A model generated the notes under the pieces. The model did no database searches. It saw only the letters and a list, made by a program, of their open reading frames with translations, and was not told the DNA's origin. DNA of 64,000 nt from Acetobacter persici JCM 25330 (GTDB lineage: Bacteria > Pseudomonadota > Alphaproteobacteria > Acetobacterales > Acetobacteraceae), in the NCBI RefSeq assembly GCF_000613905.1, contig NZ_BAJW01000002.1:1-64000 (forward strand), read 5' to 3'. How positions within the stretch are numbered: position 1 is the stretch's first letter; every line of letters starts with the position of its first letter. The position numbers and the translations under genes are program-made. This document shows positions 35,880 through 44,915 of the stretch, piece by piece.

Positions 35880-36761
35880 ATGACTGCCGTCACAATGCAT
35901 CTTGGTGAGATTGGTCAGCAGTTAAGAGCTTTTCGCCTTGAATCGGGGATGCGGGCTGACGAAATTGCGGCACGTCTTGGGGTCTCCCGCGCAGCACTTT
36001 ATCGTTACGAAAAAGGCGAAGTGATTAAACTGGACACTGTCCAGCGACTTGCTGAACTCCTCAATATTTCTCCCCTGACCCTGCTTGGGGTCGGATTCGA
36101 ATATTATAGTTCTCCAAACAATTTTTTCCAAAAAATTACACAAATTGAAGGTGATGTCGAGCAGATCCTTCAGGTCTCAGACCCTGTCTGCTATCAGGTT
36201 ACATCGCCTGCGTATGATGCCATCCTGCTGGAAGCACATGCCAGCCATTCTGAAAAAGAACTCCGTTCTGCCTCGGCCCAGCCGGTCATTCTGGCGCTGT
36301 CAAAACGACGTGCGCTCTATAGCCAGCGCAAGCCCTCCATTACCTCTATGCTTCCCGAAAATCAGGTTATAAATTTTCTGACGCATGGAGTGGGTGCGGG
36401 GATTCCTATGTCCGAAACATTACGGCATAAAGCGCGGCAGGTTGCTGTACAGGAAATACGGAATATTATTACCTTAATTGATTCCGTCCCAATGGGGCTT
36501 CAATTTAGCGTCATTCCTAAAAACATCACGACGACATCCTGCATCTTCATGCGCAGGAGCGAACTGGCGGCAGTCGCCATTAACCCGTTTCTGTGTGAGT
36601 GCGCCGTAGAAAACTCTGCAGGCGTTGCCATGATTACGTCGTCTCCGGAAGCCGTTGCAACGCACCAGACCATGCTTGAGTCAGTCTGGCAGGCCTCTCT
36701 CAAAGGGCAGGACGCCATTGAGTGCCTGAAAAGTCTGGTCGCCCATCACGGAGCCGTCTGA
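35880..36761 (+). CDS. XRE-family transcriptional regulator with uncharacterised C-terminal domain
   Basis: A 293-aa protein. The N-terminal helix-turn-helix (about 9-66: IGQQLRAFRLESGMRADEIAARLGVSRAALYRYEKG, as key residues) is a typical Cro/C1 domain with R-x-E-K-G at the end. The remaining 220 residues have no motif I recognise. They may be a ligand-binding domain, with blocks such as QVTSPAYDAILLEA, LIDSVPMGLQFSVIP and EAVATHQTMLESVW resembling sensing domains of some XRE or LuxR regulators. The upstream region is AT-rich with inverted repeats. Targets unknown; it precedes sseA by 91 bp on the same strand. Confidence 0.85.
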   Translation: MTAVTMHLGEIGQQLRAFRLESGMRADEIAARLGVSRAALYRYEKGEVIKLDTVQRLAELLNISPLTLLGVGFEYYSSPNNFFQKITQIEGDVEQILQVSDPVCYQVTSPAYDAILLEAHASHSEKELRSASAQPVILALSKRRALYSQRKPSITSMLPENQVINFLTHGVGAGIPMSETLRHKARQVAVQEIRNIITLIDSVPMGLQFSVIPKNITTTSCIFMRRSELAAVAINPFLCECAVENSAGVAMITSSPEAVATHQTMLESVWQASLKGQDAIECLKSLVAHHGAV

Positions 36762-36852
36762 AAACGCCGCTTTTTAAAGGTCTGGCTCATACCTTTTCGG
36801 GCAGACTTGCTTTACCGTCCTACAAGACCTTGTTGTTCCGGGATTGAAAGTC

Positions 36853-37698
36853 ATGTCTCCTCTTATCTCTGCCCAGACTCTTGCCGCCAGCCTGGAAAAA
36901 CGCACGTTTTGCATTCTGGATGCAACGGCGCTTCTCCCCGGAGAAACCAGCAACCCTGATGAGGCTTTTCTGAAAGCGCACATTCCGGGCAGTCTGCGGT
37001 TTGATATCGACCTTTTTTCTGACCCGGAAAGCACACAGCCCCACACTGTCCCTTCTGCAGCCCGCTTTGGGCGGTTATTCGGTGCGCTCGGCATCAGCCG
37101 CGCAACGCCAGTCGTTTTTTATGATCAGGGCAATACGGCTTCTGCATGTCGGGGATGGTGGCTGGCCAGACTATTCGGCCATGAGCAGGTTTTTGTGCTG
37201 GATGGTGGTTTGCCCGCCTGGCAACGTGATGACCATCACCCCACATCGACAGGGCCTGCGCAGCAGCCGACAGCCCAGCCTTACACAGCCCGGACCCATT
37301 TTTCTCGTGTGAAGGGACTGGGGGATATGCTGGACATTGTTTCCGGCACTGTTCAGCCCATTCTGGATGCCCGATCTGCCGCACGATTTTATGGAGAGGT
37401 GCCTGAGCCTCGCCCCGGTCTGGCCTCTGGCCATATGCCGGGCGCTTTCAACCTGCCTTATAAAACGCTGCTCTCAGAGAACGGACATTTTCTCCCTGCA
37501 GAGCGCATCCGGGACATTTTTCTGGAGCTAGGCCTGCCGCAAACACCGCCTGCCGTGACAACCTGCGGGTCCGGTATGACCGCCTCTGTTCTGAACGTCG
37601 GCCTTGCTCTGGCTGGTTTTGACGAAGGAGCACTCTATGACGGATCATGGGCAGAATGGGGCGCAACGCCAGACGCACCTGTGACGAAAGGACGCTGA
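36853..37698 (+). CDS. sseA: 3-mercaptopyruvate sulfurtransferase / rhodanese-like
   Basis: Two-domain rhodanese of about 281 aa transferring sulfane sulfur. The N-terminal inactive rhodanese domain has FDIDLFSDPES and WWLARLFGHEQVFVLDGGLP. The C-terminal catalytic domain has DARSAARFYGEVPEPRPGL and the active-site loop TTCGSGMTAS, where CGSG(V/M)TA marks the mercaptopyruvate type. The ATG at 36853 is preferred to an upstream TTG. metC starts 4 bp after its stop, pairing two sulfur-amino-acid enzymes. Confidence 0.94.
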   Translation: MSPLISAQTLAASLEKRTFCILDATALLPGETSNPDEAFLKAHIPGSLRFDIDLFSDPESTQPHTVPSAARFGRLFGALGISRATPVVFYDQGNTASACRGWWLARLFGHEQVFVLDGGLPAWQRDDHHPTSTGPAQQPTAQPYTARTHFSRVKGLGDMLDIVSGTVQPILDARSAARFYGEVPEPRPGLASGHMPGAFNLPYKTLLSENGHFLPAERIRDIFLELGLPQTPPAVTTCGSGMTASVLNVGLALAGFDEGALYDGSWAEWGATPDAPVTKGR

Positions 37699-37701
37699 AG
37701 A

Positions 37702-38913
37702 ATGACTTCTGAAACCACCGTAACCCAAGGATGGGATAAGCTTTCCTCCACGCTCACCCGGCTGGCCAGACCCGAAATTCTGCCCGAAGGTTCGCCCGTC
37801 AATATGCCTCTGACGCGCGGCTCCACAGTGCTGTTTCCCACATTGAAAGACATGCAGAAGCAGGGCCAGAAGCGCTTTGACCATGACTATATCTACGGCG
37901 CTATGGGCACCCCGGTTCAGCATGAACTGGAAAAAGCGATCGCGGTGATTGAAGGCGGCACAGACTGTCAGGTAGTCTCTTCTGGCCTCGCGGCCTGTAC
38001 CACGCCCCTCCTTGCGTTTCTGAACGCCGGGGATCATTGCCTGCTGCCAGATTCCGTCTACAGCCCGACCCGTCGCTTTGCCGAAAATGTGCTCAAACGC
38101 TTCAGCGTGGAAATATCCTATTATCCACCCCGCGCCTCAGCAGAAGAGCTTGGCAGGCTGATGCAGCCCAATACGCGTGTCCTGTTTGCGGAAAGCCCCG
38201 GCAGCCATACGTTTGAAGTGCAGGATATTCCCATGCTGGCCCGGATCGCGCATGCGCATGATGCCAGACTGATGCTGGACAATACGTGGGGTTTTGGGAT
38301 TTTTGCACCGTTTGCGCACGGCGTGGATATTTCCATTCAGGCGCTCACCAAATACCCCTCCGGTCATTCCGATGTGATCGCGGGTGCTGTCACCGTGGCG
38401 AAAACAGAAGACTGGCACCTGTTGCGGGACACAGCCATTCAACTGGGCCAGCTTGCCGGACCGGATGATTGCTGGCTAACCCTGCGTGGCCTGCATACTA
38501 TGGGTGTACGCCTGTCCCATCAGGCCCGCTCCGCTTTGCAAATTGCGCAATGGCTGAAAAACCGGCCGGAAGTGGCCCGTATTCTGCACCCGGCCTTCCC
38601 GGACTGCCCGGGTCATGAAATCTGGAAACGGGATTTTACGGGAGCAGGCAGCCTGTTCGGCTTTGTGTTGAAAAACACGTTCAGCCAGAAGGCTATGGAA
38701 GCCATGATTGACTCACTCAGGATGTTTGGCATCGGCGCATCATGGGGTGGGTATGAAAGTCTTGTGCTGCCGACCAGCAAAAGCATTACCCGTAACTTTC
38801 CTTCTGTTGAGACCGAAGGACCTGCAATGCGACTGCAAATTGGGCTGGAAGCGCCGGAAGACCTCATCGCGGATCTGGAGCAGGGGCTAATTGTTCTGAA
38901 GGCTCAGAACTGA
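37702..38913 (+). CDS. metC: Cystathionine beta-lyase
   Basis: PLP-dependent Cys/Met-metabolism enzyme of 403 aa that cleaves cystathionine to homocysteine, pyruvate and ammonia. The Schiff-base lysine is in SIQALTKYPSGHSDV. Other family blocks: YIYGAMGTPVQHELE, MLDNTWGFGIFAPFAHGVD and the C-terminal RLQIGLEAPEDLIADLEQ. The sequence resembles the alphaproteobacterial MetC group, but related gamma-synthase or lyase activities cannot be excluded. Likely co-transcribed with sseA. Confidence 0.93.
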   Translation: MTSETTVTQGWDKLSSTLTRLARPEILPEGSPVNMPLTRGSTVLFPTLKDMQKQGQKRFDHDYIYGAMGTPVQHELEKAIAVIEGGTDCQVVSSGLAACTTPLLAFLNAGDHCLLPDSVYSPTRRFAENVLKRFSVEISYYPPRASAEELGRLMQPNTRVLFAESPGSHTFEVQDIPMLARIAHAHDARLMLDNTWGFGIFAPFAHGVDISIQALTKYPSGHSDVIAGAVTVAKTEDWHLLRDTAIQLGQLAGPDDCWLTLRGLHTMGVRLSHQARSALQIAQWLKNRPEVARILHPAFPDCPGHEIWKRDFTGAGSLFGFVLKNTFSQKAMEAMIDSLRMFGIGASWGGYESLVLPTSKSITRNFPSVETEGPAMRLQIGLEAPEDLIADLEQGLIVLKAQN

Positions 38914-38919
38914 GGCGCT

Positions 38920-40419
38920 CTAATCCTGCCCGGAGCGAAGCCTGAAGGTCGCAGCTTCGGCAATGTGGGGGGACTGGATCTCAGTCTCCCCGGCCAGATC
39001 GGCAATGGTGCGGGCGACACGCAGCATGCGGGTATAGCCTCGTGCTGAAAAGCGGAACCGTGTTGCCACTTTTTGCGCCAGTGTCTGAGCGGAATCCGTG
39101 ACCGGCATCTGCTCAAGAGTTGCCTGTGCGTTTTTCACGCCGTCCTGCCGGGCATATTGCCGTTGCCGGGCCATTGCCACCCGTTGCGCGACCGGAGCAC
39201 TGGACTCTCCTGACGGACCAGACAGATAATCCAGCGGCACAAAAGGCTGCATGGCGACATGGATATCGATCCGGTCCAGCAACGGGCCGGACAGCCGCGC
39301 CATATAGTCTTCCCCACACCGTGGGGCTTTGCGGCACTCCTTACTGGCATCCCCCAGATAGCCGCAGCGGCATGGGTTCATCGCGGCAATCAACTGGAAG
39401 CGGGCAGGGTATGTCACATGCAGGGCGGCACGGGCAATACTGACCCTGCCAGTTTCCAGAGGCTGGCGCAGTGCCTCCAGTGCGGAGCGGGAAAACTCCG
39501 GCAGTTCATCCAGAAACAGAACCCCGTGGTCTGCCAGACTGATTTCACCGGGGCGTGCTTTGTTTCCGCCCCCCACAAGGGCGGGCAGCGTTGCAGAGTG
39601 ATGCGGGTCTCTAAACGGTGGCCGTCTAACGGGGCGGCCATCTTTTAGCAGCCCGGCAGCACTGTAAATGCGTGAAACATCCAGACTTTCCCGCTGTGTA
39701 AGATCCGGCAACAGGCTGGGCAGACGCGCAGCCAGCATAGATTTTCCGGCTCCCGGTGGTCCTGAAAGCAGAATGGAATGGCCGCCTGCCGCCGCAATTT
39801 CCAGCGCCCTGCGTCCGGTTTCCATCCCCTTAATCTCGGAAAGGTCTGGTAACGGCTGGTCTGCTGGGACCGGCTCCATCTCCGAAAACACGGGCGGAGT
39901 AAGTGTCTGAAGACCTGTGAAATGATTGATCAACGCCAGAAGTGTTGGCGCACCCAGAATGGCAATATCGCCCCCACACAGAGCTTCCTGCGCCTGCATG
40001 GCCGGGCAGATCAGCCCCAGAGAGAGCGCGGAGGCTTCAATTGATGCCGAAAGCACACCCGCTACCGGATTCAGCCGACCATCCAGAGATAACTCACCCA
40101 GCGCCGCAAAGCGTGCCACCTCTTCATACGGCAGAACTTCCATGGCACAGAGCAGAGCCAAAGCGATGGGGAGATCGAAATGCGATCCCTCTTTGGGGAT
40201 ATCCGCTGGCACAAGATTGATAACAATCCGCTTGGCGGGAAGCGCCATCCCCATAGACGTCAGGGACGCACGCACGCGCTCCCGTGCCTCGGCCACTGCT
40301 TTGTCAGGCAGGCCGACAATCAGAAATGCCGGGAGGCCGGATGAAATCTGGACTTCAACCCAGACTGGCCGCGCCTCTATCCCGGCAAACGCAAAACTCC
40401 GGATGCGGGAATTAATCAT
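38920..40419 (-). CDS. comM: YifB/ComM-family Mg-chelatase-like AAA+ ATPase
   Basis: About 499 aa. The N-terminal part is ChlI-like (FAFAGIEARPVWVEVQISSG), the central AAA+ ATPase carries Walker A SGPPGAGKSMLAARLP and Walker B VLFLDELPEFS, and a Cys cluster (CRCGYLGDASKECRKAPRC) is typical of this family. The C-terminus is Mg-chelatase-like. ComM acts as a helicase promoting branch migration during natural transformation in some bacteria. I prefer the ATG at 40419 to a GTG at 40425. The gene is intact. Confidence 0.93.
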   Translation of the reverse strand: MINSRIRSFAFAGIEARPVWVEVQISSGLPAFLIVGLPDKAVAEARERVRASLTSMGMALPAKRIVINLVPADIPKEGSHFDLPIALALLCAMEVLPYEEVARFAALGELSLDGRLNPVAGVLSASIEASALSLGLICPAMQAQEALCGGDIAILGAPTLLALINHFTGLQTLTPPVFSEMEPVPADQPLPDLSEIKGMETGRRALEIAAAGGHSILLSGPPGAGKSMLAARLPSLLPDLTQRESLDVSRIYSAAGLLKDGRPVRRPPFRDPHHSATLPALVGGGNKARPGEISLADHGVLFLDELPEFSRSALEALRQPLETGRVSIARAALHVTYPARFQLIAAMNPCRCGYLGDASKECRKAPRCGEDYMARLSGPLLDRIDIHVAMQPFVPLDYLSGPSGESSAPVAQRVAMARQRQYARQDGVKNAQATLEQMPVTDSAQTLAQKVATRFRFSARGYTRMLRVARTIADLAGETEIQSPHIAEAATFRLRSGQD

Positions 40420-40443
40420 TCCCACTCCTGATGGTCATAAAAG

Positions 40444-41697
40444 TCAGTGCCCCTGATAAATCAGGCGCGCACGAATGGTGCCTTCAAGATCACGCAGAGC
40501 ATGCAGAATGGTATCGTCAGTGTCCTTGTTTCCGCCCGTATCTGCTTCCACAACCACATACCCGATTTCACCATCCGTCTGGAGAAACTGCGCGGTGACG
40601 TTGCAGGTCTGCTTCAGAAAAATCTCGTTCAGGCGCATCATCATGCCCGGCACGTTGTGGTGAACGTGCATGAAGCGTGTGCCGCGCGGGCTCTGCGGGA
40701 GCTGCACGCCGGGGAAATTGACCGCCCCGAAGGTGGAGCCCACATCGGAATATTCAACCAGCTTGCGCGCCACTTCCACACCAATACGTTCCTGCGCTTC
40801 CGCAGTGGAACCACCGATATGCGGGGTCAGGATCACATTATCCAGTTCCATCAGCGGCGTTGCCAGCCGATCGTTCGGGCCTTTTGGCTCCTTGGGGAAC
40901 ACGTCCACTGCCGCCCCCAGAAGGTGCTTGTCTTTCAGGGCTTCCGCCAGAGCCTCCAGATCAACCACGTTGCCACGTGCGTTATTGATCAGGAAGGAAC
41001 CTTTTTTCATGGCCCGGATCTGTTCTGCGCCCATCAGATTAGCGGTGCTGGCCAGTTGCGGCACGTGCAGGCTGACAACATCACTCTGGCTCAGCAGATC
41101 TTCCAGCGTATCCACTGGTGTCGCATTACCGTGACCGAGTTTATCGACAACATCATAATAGATCACGCGCATCCCAAAGGCTTCCGCCAGAACGGAAAGC
41201 TGTGAGCCAATGGAGCCGTACCCCACAATTCCCAGAGTCTTGCCGCGCACTTCCCAGCTATTGGCAGCAGATTTGTTCCACAGCCCCTGATGGCAGCCAA
41301 TGGAGCCGGGGAAAATGCGGCGCATGAGCATCACAATTTCGCCCATGACCAGTTCCGCCACCGAGCGCGTGTTGCTGTAGGGGGCGTTAAACACCGGGAT
41401 ACCGTTCATCCGGGCAGCTTCCAGATCAACCTGATTGGTACCGATGCAGAAGCAGCCGATGGCAATCAGACGATCTGCACCTTCAAGAACCTCTTTTGTA
41501 AGCTGCGTGCGTGAGCGGATCCCCACAACATGCACGCCTTCCAGAGCTTTTTTCAGGGCATCGCCTTCCAGCGCTCCCTTGTGGCGCACCACGTTCTCGT
41601 AGCCGCTGGCTTTCAGCAGCGCGACAGCACTGTCGTGAACGCCTTCAAGCAGGAGAATGCGGATCTTATCCTTGGGGAGGGACAGTTGCGTGCTCAT
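40444..41697 (-). CDS. serA: D-3-phosphoglycerate dehydrogenase
   Basis: First enzyme of serine synthesis, 417 aa. NAD-binding Rossmann motif GIVGYGSIGSQ, catalytic region NNARGNVVDLEAL, and the His/Glu pair in LTPHIGGSTAEAQ are visible. The C-terminus is an ACT-like domain (HNVPGMMMRLNEIFLKQTCNV), as in the E. coli-type, serine-inhibited form. It lies 18 bp upstream of comM (same strand). The region upstream (41698-41796) shows no clear promoter. Confidence 0.96.
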   Translation of the reverse strand: MSTQLSLPKDKIRILLLEGVHDSAVALLKASGYENVVRHKGALEGDALKKALEGVHVVGIRSRTQLTKEVLEGADRLIAIGCFCIGTNQVDLEAARMNGIPVFNAPYSNTRSVAELVMGEIVMLMRRIFPGSIGCHQGLWNKSAANSWEVRGKTLGIVGYGSIGSQLSVLAEAFGMRVIYYDVVDKLGHGNATPVDTLEDLLSQSDVVSLHVPQLASTANLMGAEQIRAMKKGSFLINNARGNVVDLEALAEALKDKHLLGAAVDVFPKEPKGPNDRLATPLMELDNVILTPHIGGSTAEAQERIGVEVARKLVEYSDVGSTFGAVNFPGVQLPQSPRGTRFMHVHHNVPGMMMRLNEIFLKQTCNVTAQFLQTDGEIGYVVVEADTGGNKDTDDTILHALRDLEGTIRARLIYQGH

Positions 41698-41796
41698 GAG
41701 GAATGACCATACCTGTTGTGCCGAAGCGCAGGCCTATCGCAAAATGCGGTAAATTCATAGGTCTGACGCAGTGAATCGTTAAAATCAGTGTGCCTG

Positions 41797-42591
41797 TCAG
41801 TCATGCCCGGCAAGCGTACGCACGGCTTCGGCATGGAGTGCGGCATCGCCCGCAGCCAGCACCGTCCGGTCTCCATCCAGTCTCAGGGGGCTACCGTCCC
41901 ACGCTGTGATTTTCCCGCCAGCGCCTTCAATAACCGGCACCAGAGCCGCCCAGTCCCACGGGTTCATATCGCATTCTGCAATCAGATCGACCTGACCAAG
42001 GGCCAGCAACCCATAGGCATAGCAGTCTCCGCCCCATGTCATGCGTCTGGCACGGGCTTTCAGGGTTTTCCACCGCTCATGCGGAGCACTCTCCAGCATT
42101 TCAGGCGACGTGCAGGAGAGCTCCGCATCTGCCAGACGTGGGCAGGAACGCGTGACAGGTGCCCCACCAAGAGGCGAGATAAAGCGGGTGGGCTGTCCGG
42201 CCACACCAATCCAGCGTTCCTGCAGAACAGGCTGGTCAATTACGCCCAGCACAGGCTGGCCGTCCCGCAACAACGCAATCAACGTGCCAAACAGGGGGCG
42301 TCCTGTCACAAAGGCGCGTGTGCCATCTACCGGATCAAGCAACCACCGATACCGCGCTGCGTCATTCACAAGCCCGAATTCTTCCCCAAATACGCCATGG
42401 TCTGGCAGGCGTTCAGCCAGAATGGCCCGCATTACCCGCTCAGCCGTCCGATCCGCAATCGTAACCGGGCTTTCATCCGCCTTGTCTGACACACTGATGC
42501 CACGCCGGAACCACGGCCGCACTACGCAGCGGGCAGCCTCGGCCATCATGGTGGCTACATCCAGAAACGGTGTCAGATCATCATCACTCAT
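41797..42591 (-). CDS. hisN: Histidinol-phosphatase, inositol-monophosphatase type
   Basis: IMPase-fold phosphatase of 264 aa with the metal motifs GEEFG, LDPVDGTRAF and WDWAALVPVIEGAGG. The form with DPVDGTRAFVTGRPLFG is typical of HisN, which dephosphorylates histidinol-phosphate in bacteria lacking HisB-type phosphatase. Other IMPase activities are possible. Its ATG overlaps the cytochrome c stop by 4 bp. A second IMPase-family gene is at 57.6 kb. Confidence 0.9.
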   Translation of the reverse strand: MSDDDLTPFLDVATMMAEAARCVVRPWFRRGISVSDKADESPVTIADRTAERVMRAILAERLPDHGVFGEEFGLVNDAARYRWLLDPVDGTRAFVTGRPLFGTLIALLRDGQPVLGVIDQPVLQERWIGVAGQPTRFISPLGGAPVTRSCPRLADAELSCTSPEMLESAPHERWKTLKARARRMTWGGDCYAYGLLALGQVDLIAECDMNPWDWAALVPVIEGAGGKITAWDGSPLRLDGDRTVLAAGDAALHAEAVRTLAGHD

Positions 42592-43115
42592 GGCGTTACC
42601 TTAGGCTCGGGGGAAGGAGCGGGGGCGTCAGCGTCCCCCAGTGTGTGCAGATACGCGATAATATCCGCCCGCTGGGCCGGGTCCTGCAAACCAACCAGAG
42701 ACATCCGGGTGCCGGGCGCAAAGCGGGAAGGGGAGGTCAGCCAGTCTGACAGCGCCTGATCCGACCAGACATGAGCATGCTGCCCTTTAAGGGACTGAGA
42801 ATACGAGTAGCCTGAGAGCCCGGCAATCTGCCGCCCTGCAACACCCGCCAGATTAGGCCCTACACCGTCGGAAGCTCCGTCATTCACCGCATGGCAACTC
42901 GTGCAGACCTGATGCACAAGAGCATCCCCTCTCTCCACATCCGCATGCGCCATGAAAGGGGCGATCGGTTTATTCTCCAGACCGGGAAGAGAAAATGCAG
43001 GTTTTGCGGGAGCGGTGTGCGGTACAAAGGCTGCACTCGCGGCATAACAGACCCAGACGCCAACCCCGGAAAGCAGAAAGGCCGCCCCGAGCCGATTAAG
43101 AAACATGCTGTCCAT
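42588..43115 (-). CDS. Membrane-anchored c-type cytochrome
   Basis: 175 aa from the ATG at 43115. An uncleaved-looking N-terminal helix (about 9-30) is followed by a periplasmic domain with one heme motif CTSCH (71-75) and a distal ligand Met in GTRMSLVG (about 138), as in cytochrome c-550/c-552 class I. The C-terminus is Pro-rich. It may shuttle electrons to a terminal oxidase or dehydrogenase; the partner is not in the window. It is translationally linked to hisN and divergent from kdsB. Confidence 0.92.
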   Translation of the reverse strand: MDSMFLNRLGAAFLLSGVGVWVCYAASAAFVPHTAPAKPAFSLPGLENKPIAPFMAHADVERGDALVHQVCTSCHAVNDGASDGVGPNLAGVAGRQIAGLSGYSYSQSLKGQHAHVWSDQALSDWLTSPSRFAPGTRMSLVGLQDPAQRADIIAYLHTLGDADAPAPSPEPKVTP

Positions 43116-43265
43116 ACGAGAAGCCGGGTCCTCCGGTTGCGTTTGGCTCACGCCTTTCCTACACTGCGCGCCGCTTCCTGATAACAAAGGGCACCGTGCC
43201 GGTTTCGGCAGCGTTTTCACACTGTTTCCAAGGCTATATTCCGTGCCGTATTCCAGAGCAAGCTG

Positions 43266-44000
43266 ATGATTTCCCCGCTTGTCATCATTCCCGCCCGGCT
43301 TGCCTCCACACGCCTGCCCAGCAAACCACTGGCCGATATCGCTGGGCGCGCCATGATTCTGCGCGTGCTGGATGCGGCAATGGCTGCGGATGTGGGGCCT
43401 GTTGCGGTTGCTGCGGCGGATCAGGAAATTTGTGATGCCGTCACACAGGCCGGTGGCCGTGCGGTGCTGACAGACCCGGACCTTCCGTCTGGATCCGACA
43501 GAGTCTGGCAGGCTGCACAAACTCTGGACCCTGACGGCGTGCATGACGTGATTATCAACATGCAGGGTGACCTGCCTACCTTTGCGCCGGATGATCTGCG
43601 TGCCGTGATGCAGATTATGCCTGACCCGACCTATGATATTGGCACGCTGGTCGCACCTGTGCTGTCTGATGAGGAAAAAGGCGCCTCTTCCGTCGTGAAG
43701 GTTGCCTGCCATTTTGAAAGTGATACCGTCTGCGCGCCTGCTCTGTATTTTTCCCGATCTGCGATTCCCTGGGGTGAGGGAGCATTATGGCATCATGTCG
43801 GTGTCTACGGCTGGCGACGGGGCGCGCTGAAACAATTTGTCTCCCTGCCGGAATCTGGCCTTGAGCGACGGGAAAAACTGGAACAGCTTCGCGCTCTGGA
43901 AGCCGGAATGCGCATTGGCTGCACCCGTATTGAGACCGCCCCCTTCGGCGTGGACACCCCAGCAGATCTGGACCGGGCCCGGCAGTATTTTAAGGCATGA
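43266..44000 (+). CDS. kdsB: 3-deoxy-manno-octulosonate cytidylyltransferase
   Basis: Activates Kdo as CMP-Kdo for WaaA. The 244 aa show the nucleotidyltransferase N-terminus VIIPARLASTRLPSKPLADI, the CTP site DLPSGSDRVWQA, the INMQGDLP metal-binding segment, and the sugar-site HHVGVYGWRRGAL. GMRIGCTRIET and GVDTPADL lie near the end. It overlaps pheA by 4 bp (ATGA). The gene is intact. Confidence 0.96.
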   Translation: MISPLVIIPARLASTRLPSKPLADIAGRAMILRVLDAAMAADVGPVAVAAADQEICDAVTQAGGRAVLTDPDLPSGSDRVWQAAQTLDPDGVHDVIINMQGDLPTFAPDDLRAVMQIMPDPTYDIGTLVAPVLSDEEKGASSVVKVACHFESDTVCAPALYFSRSAIPWGEGALWHHVGVYGWRRGALKQFVSLPESGLERREKLEQLRALEAGMRIGCTRIETAPFGVDTPADLDRARQYFKA

Positions 44001-44905
44001 CACACGCAATGACCGACAAGATCATCGCCTTTCAGGGCTCTCTGGGAGCCTATTCCGACCTCGCGTGCCGCACCGTCAAACCCGGCTGGCGCACACTGCC
44101 CTGCAAGACCTTTGCCGGAGCTATAGAGGCCGTCCATACGGCCCGCGCAGACCTCGCCATGCTGGCGTGTGAGAACAGTCTGGCGGGGCGCGTGCCGGAC
44201 ATTCATACGTTACTGCCAGCGTCCGGCCTCCACATTGTCGGGGAGCATTTCCAGCGGATTGAGCATTGCCTGCTGGGAGTTCCCGGAGCAACGCTTGCAG
44301 ACATAAAGCGGGTCCACACGCACCCCGTGGCCATGGGGCAGATCTGCAACCTGCTGCGTGATCGCGGTCTGACACCTGTGACGGAGTTTGACACCGCAGG
44401 CGCTGCGGAACTGGTCGCTCTGTGGGGGAAAAAAGAAGAAGCCGCCGTCGCGTCCGAACTGGCAGCGGAGCTCAACGGGCTGGAAGTTCTGCTGAAAAAC
44501 GTGGAAGATGCGAAACACAATACAACGCGCTTCTATATTGCCTCCCGCACGGCAGAGCGGCCACCCTGCGGTACCCCGCATGTGATGACGACGCTGATTT
44601 TCAACGTCAAAAACATTCCCGGCGCACTTTATAAAGTGCTGGGAGGCTTTGCGACCAACGGCCTGAACATGACCCGGCTGGAAAGCTACATGACGGGCGG
44701 AAGTTTTGCCGCAACCCGGTTTCTGATGGACGTAGAAGGCCATCCGGAAGAAGACCGGCTCGGCAAAGCGTTGTCAGAACTTGAATTTTTTGCCGAGAAC
44801 GCCGAAATTCTGGGCGTATACACGCAGTCGCCGTTCCGGCGGCATATGACCAGCACATCCTCTGAAGACCAGACTTCAGGGATTGCAGACGCCATTTCGG
44901 GATAG
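43997..44905 (+). CDS. pheA: Prephenate dehydratase
   Basis: Converts prephenate to phenylpyruvate for phenylalanine. 302 aa, monofunctional with no chorismate mutase domain. Motifs seen: FQGSLGAYSDLA, the LACENSLAGRVPD block, NTTRFYIASR (TRF motif of the active site) and an ACT regulatory domain with GALYKVLGGFATNGLNMTRLESY (key residues). An alternative ATG at 44009 gives MTDKIIAF. kdsB-pheA-dapA-smpB are in one direction with short spacers. Confidence 0.95.
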   Translation: MTHAMTDKIIAFQGSLGAYSDLACRTVKPGWRTLPCKTFAGAIEAVHTARADLAMLACENSLAGRVPDIHTLLPASGLHIVGEHFQRIEHCLLGVPGATLADIKRVHTHPVAMGQICNLLRDRGLTPVTEFDTAGAAELVALWGKKEEAAVASELAAELNGLEVLLKNVEDAKHNTTRFYIASRTAERPPCGTPHVMTTLIFNVKNIPGALYKVLGGFATNGLNMTRLESYMTGGSFAATRFLMDVEGHPEEDRLGKALSELEFFAENAEILGVYTQSPFRRHMTSTSSEDQTSGIADAISG

Positions 44906-44915
44906 ACGACAGCTC

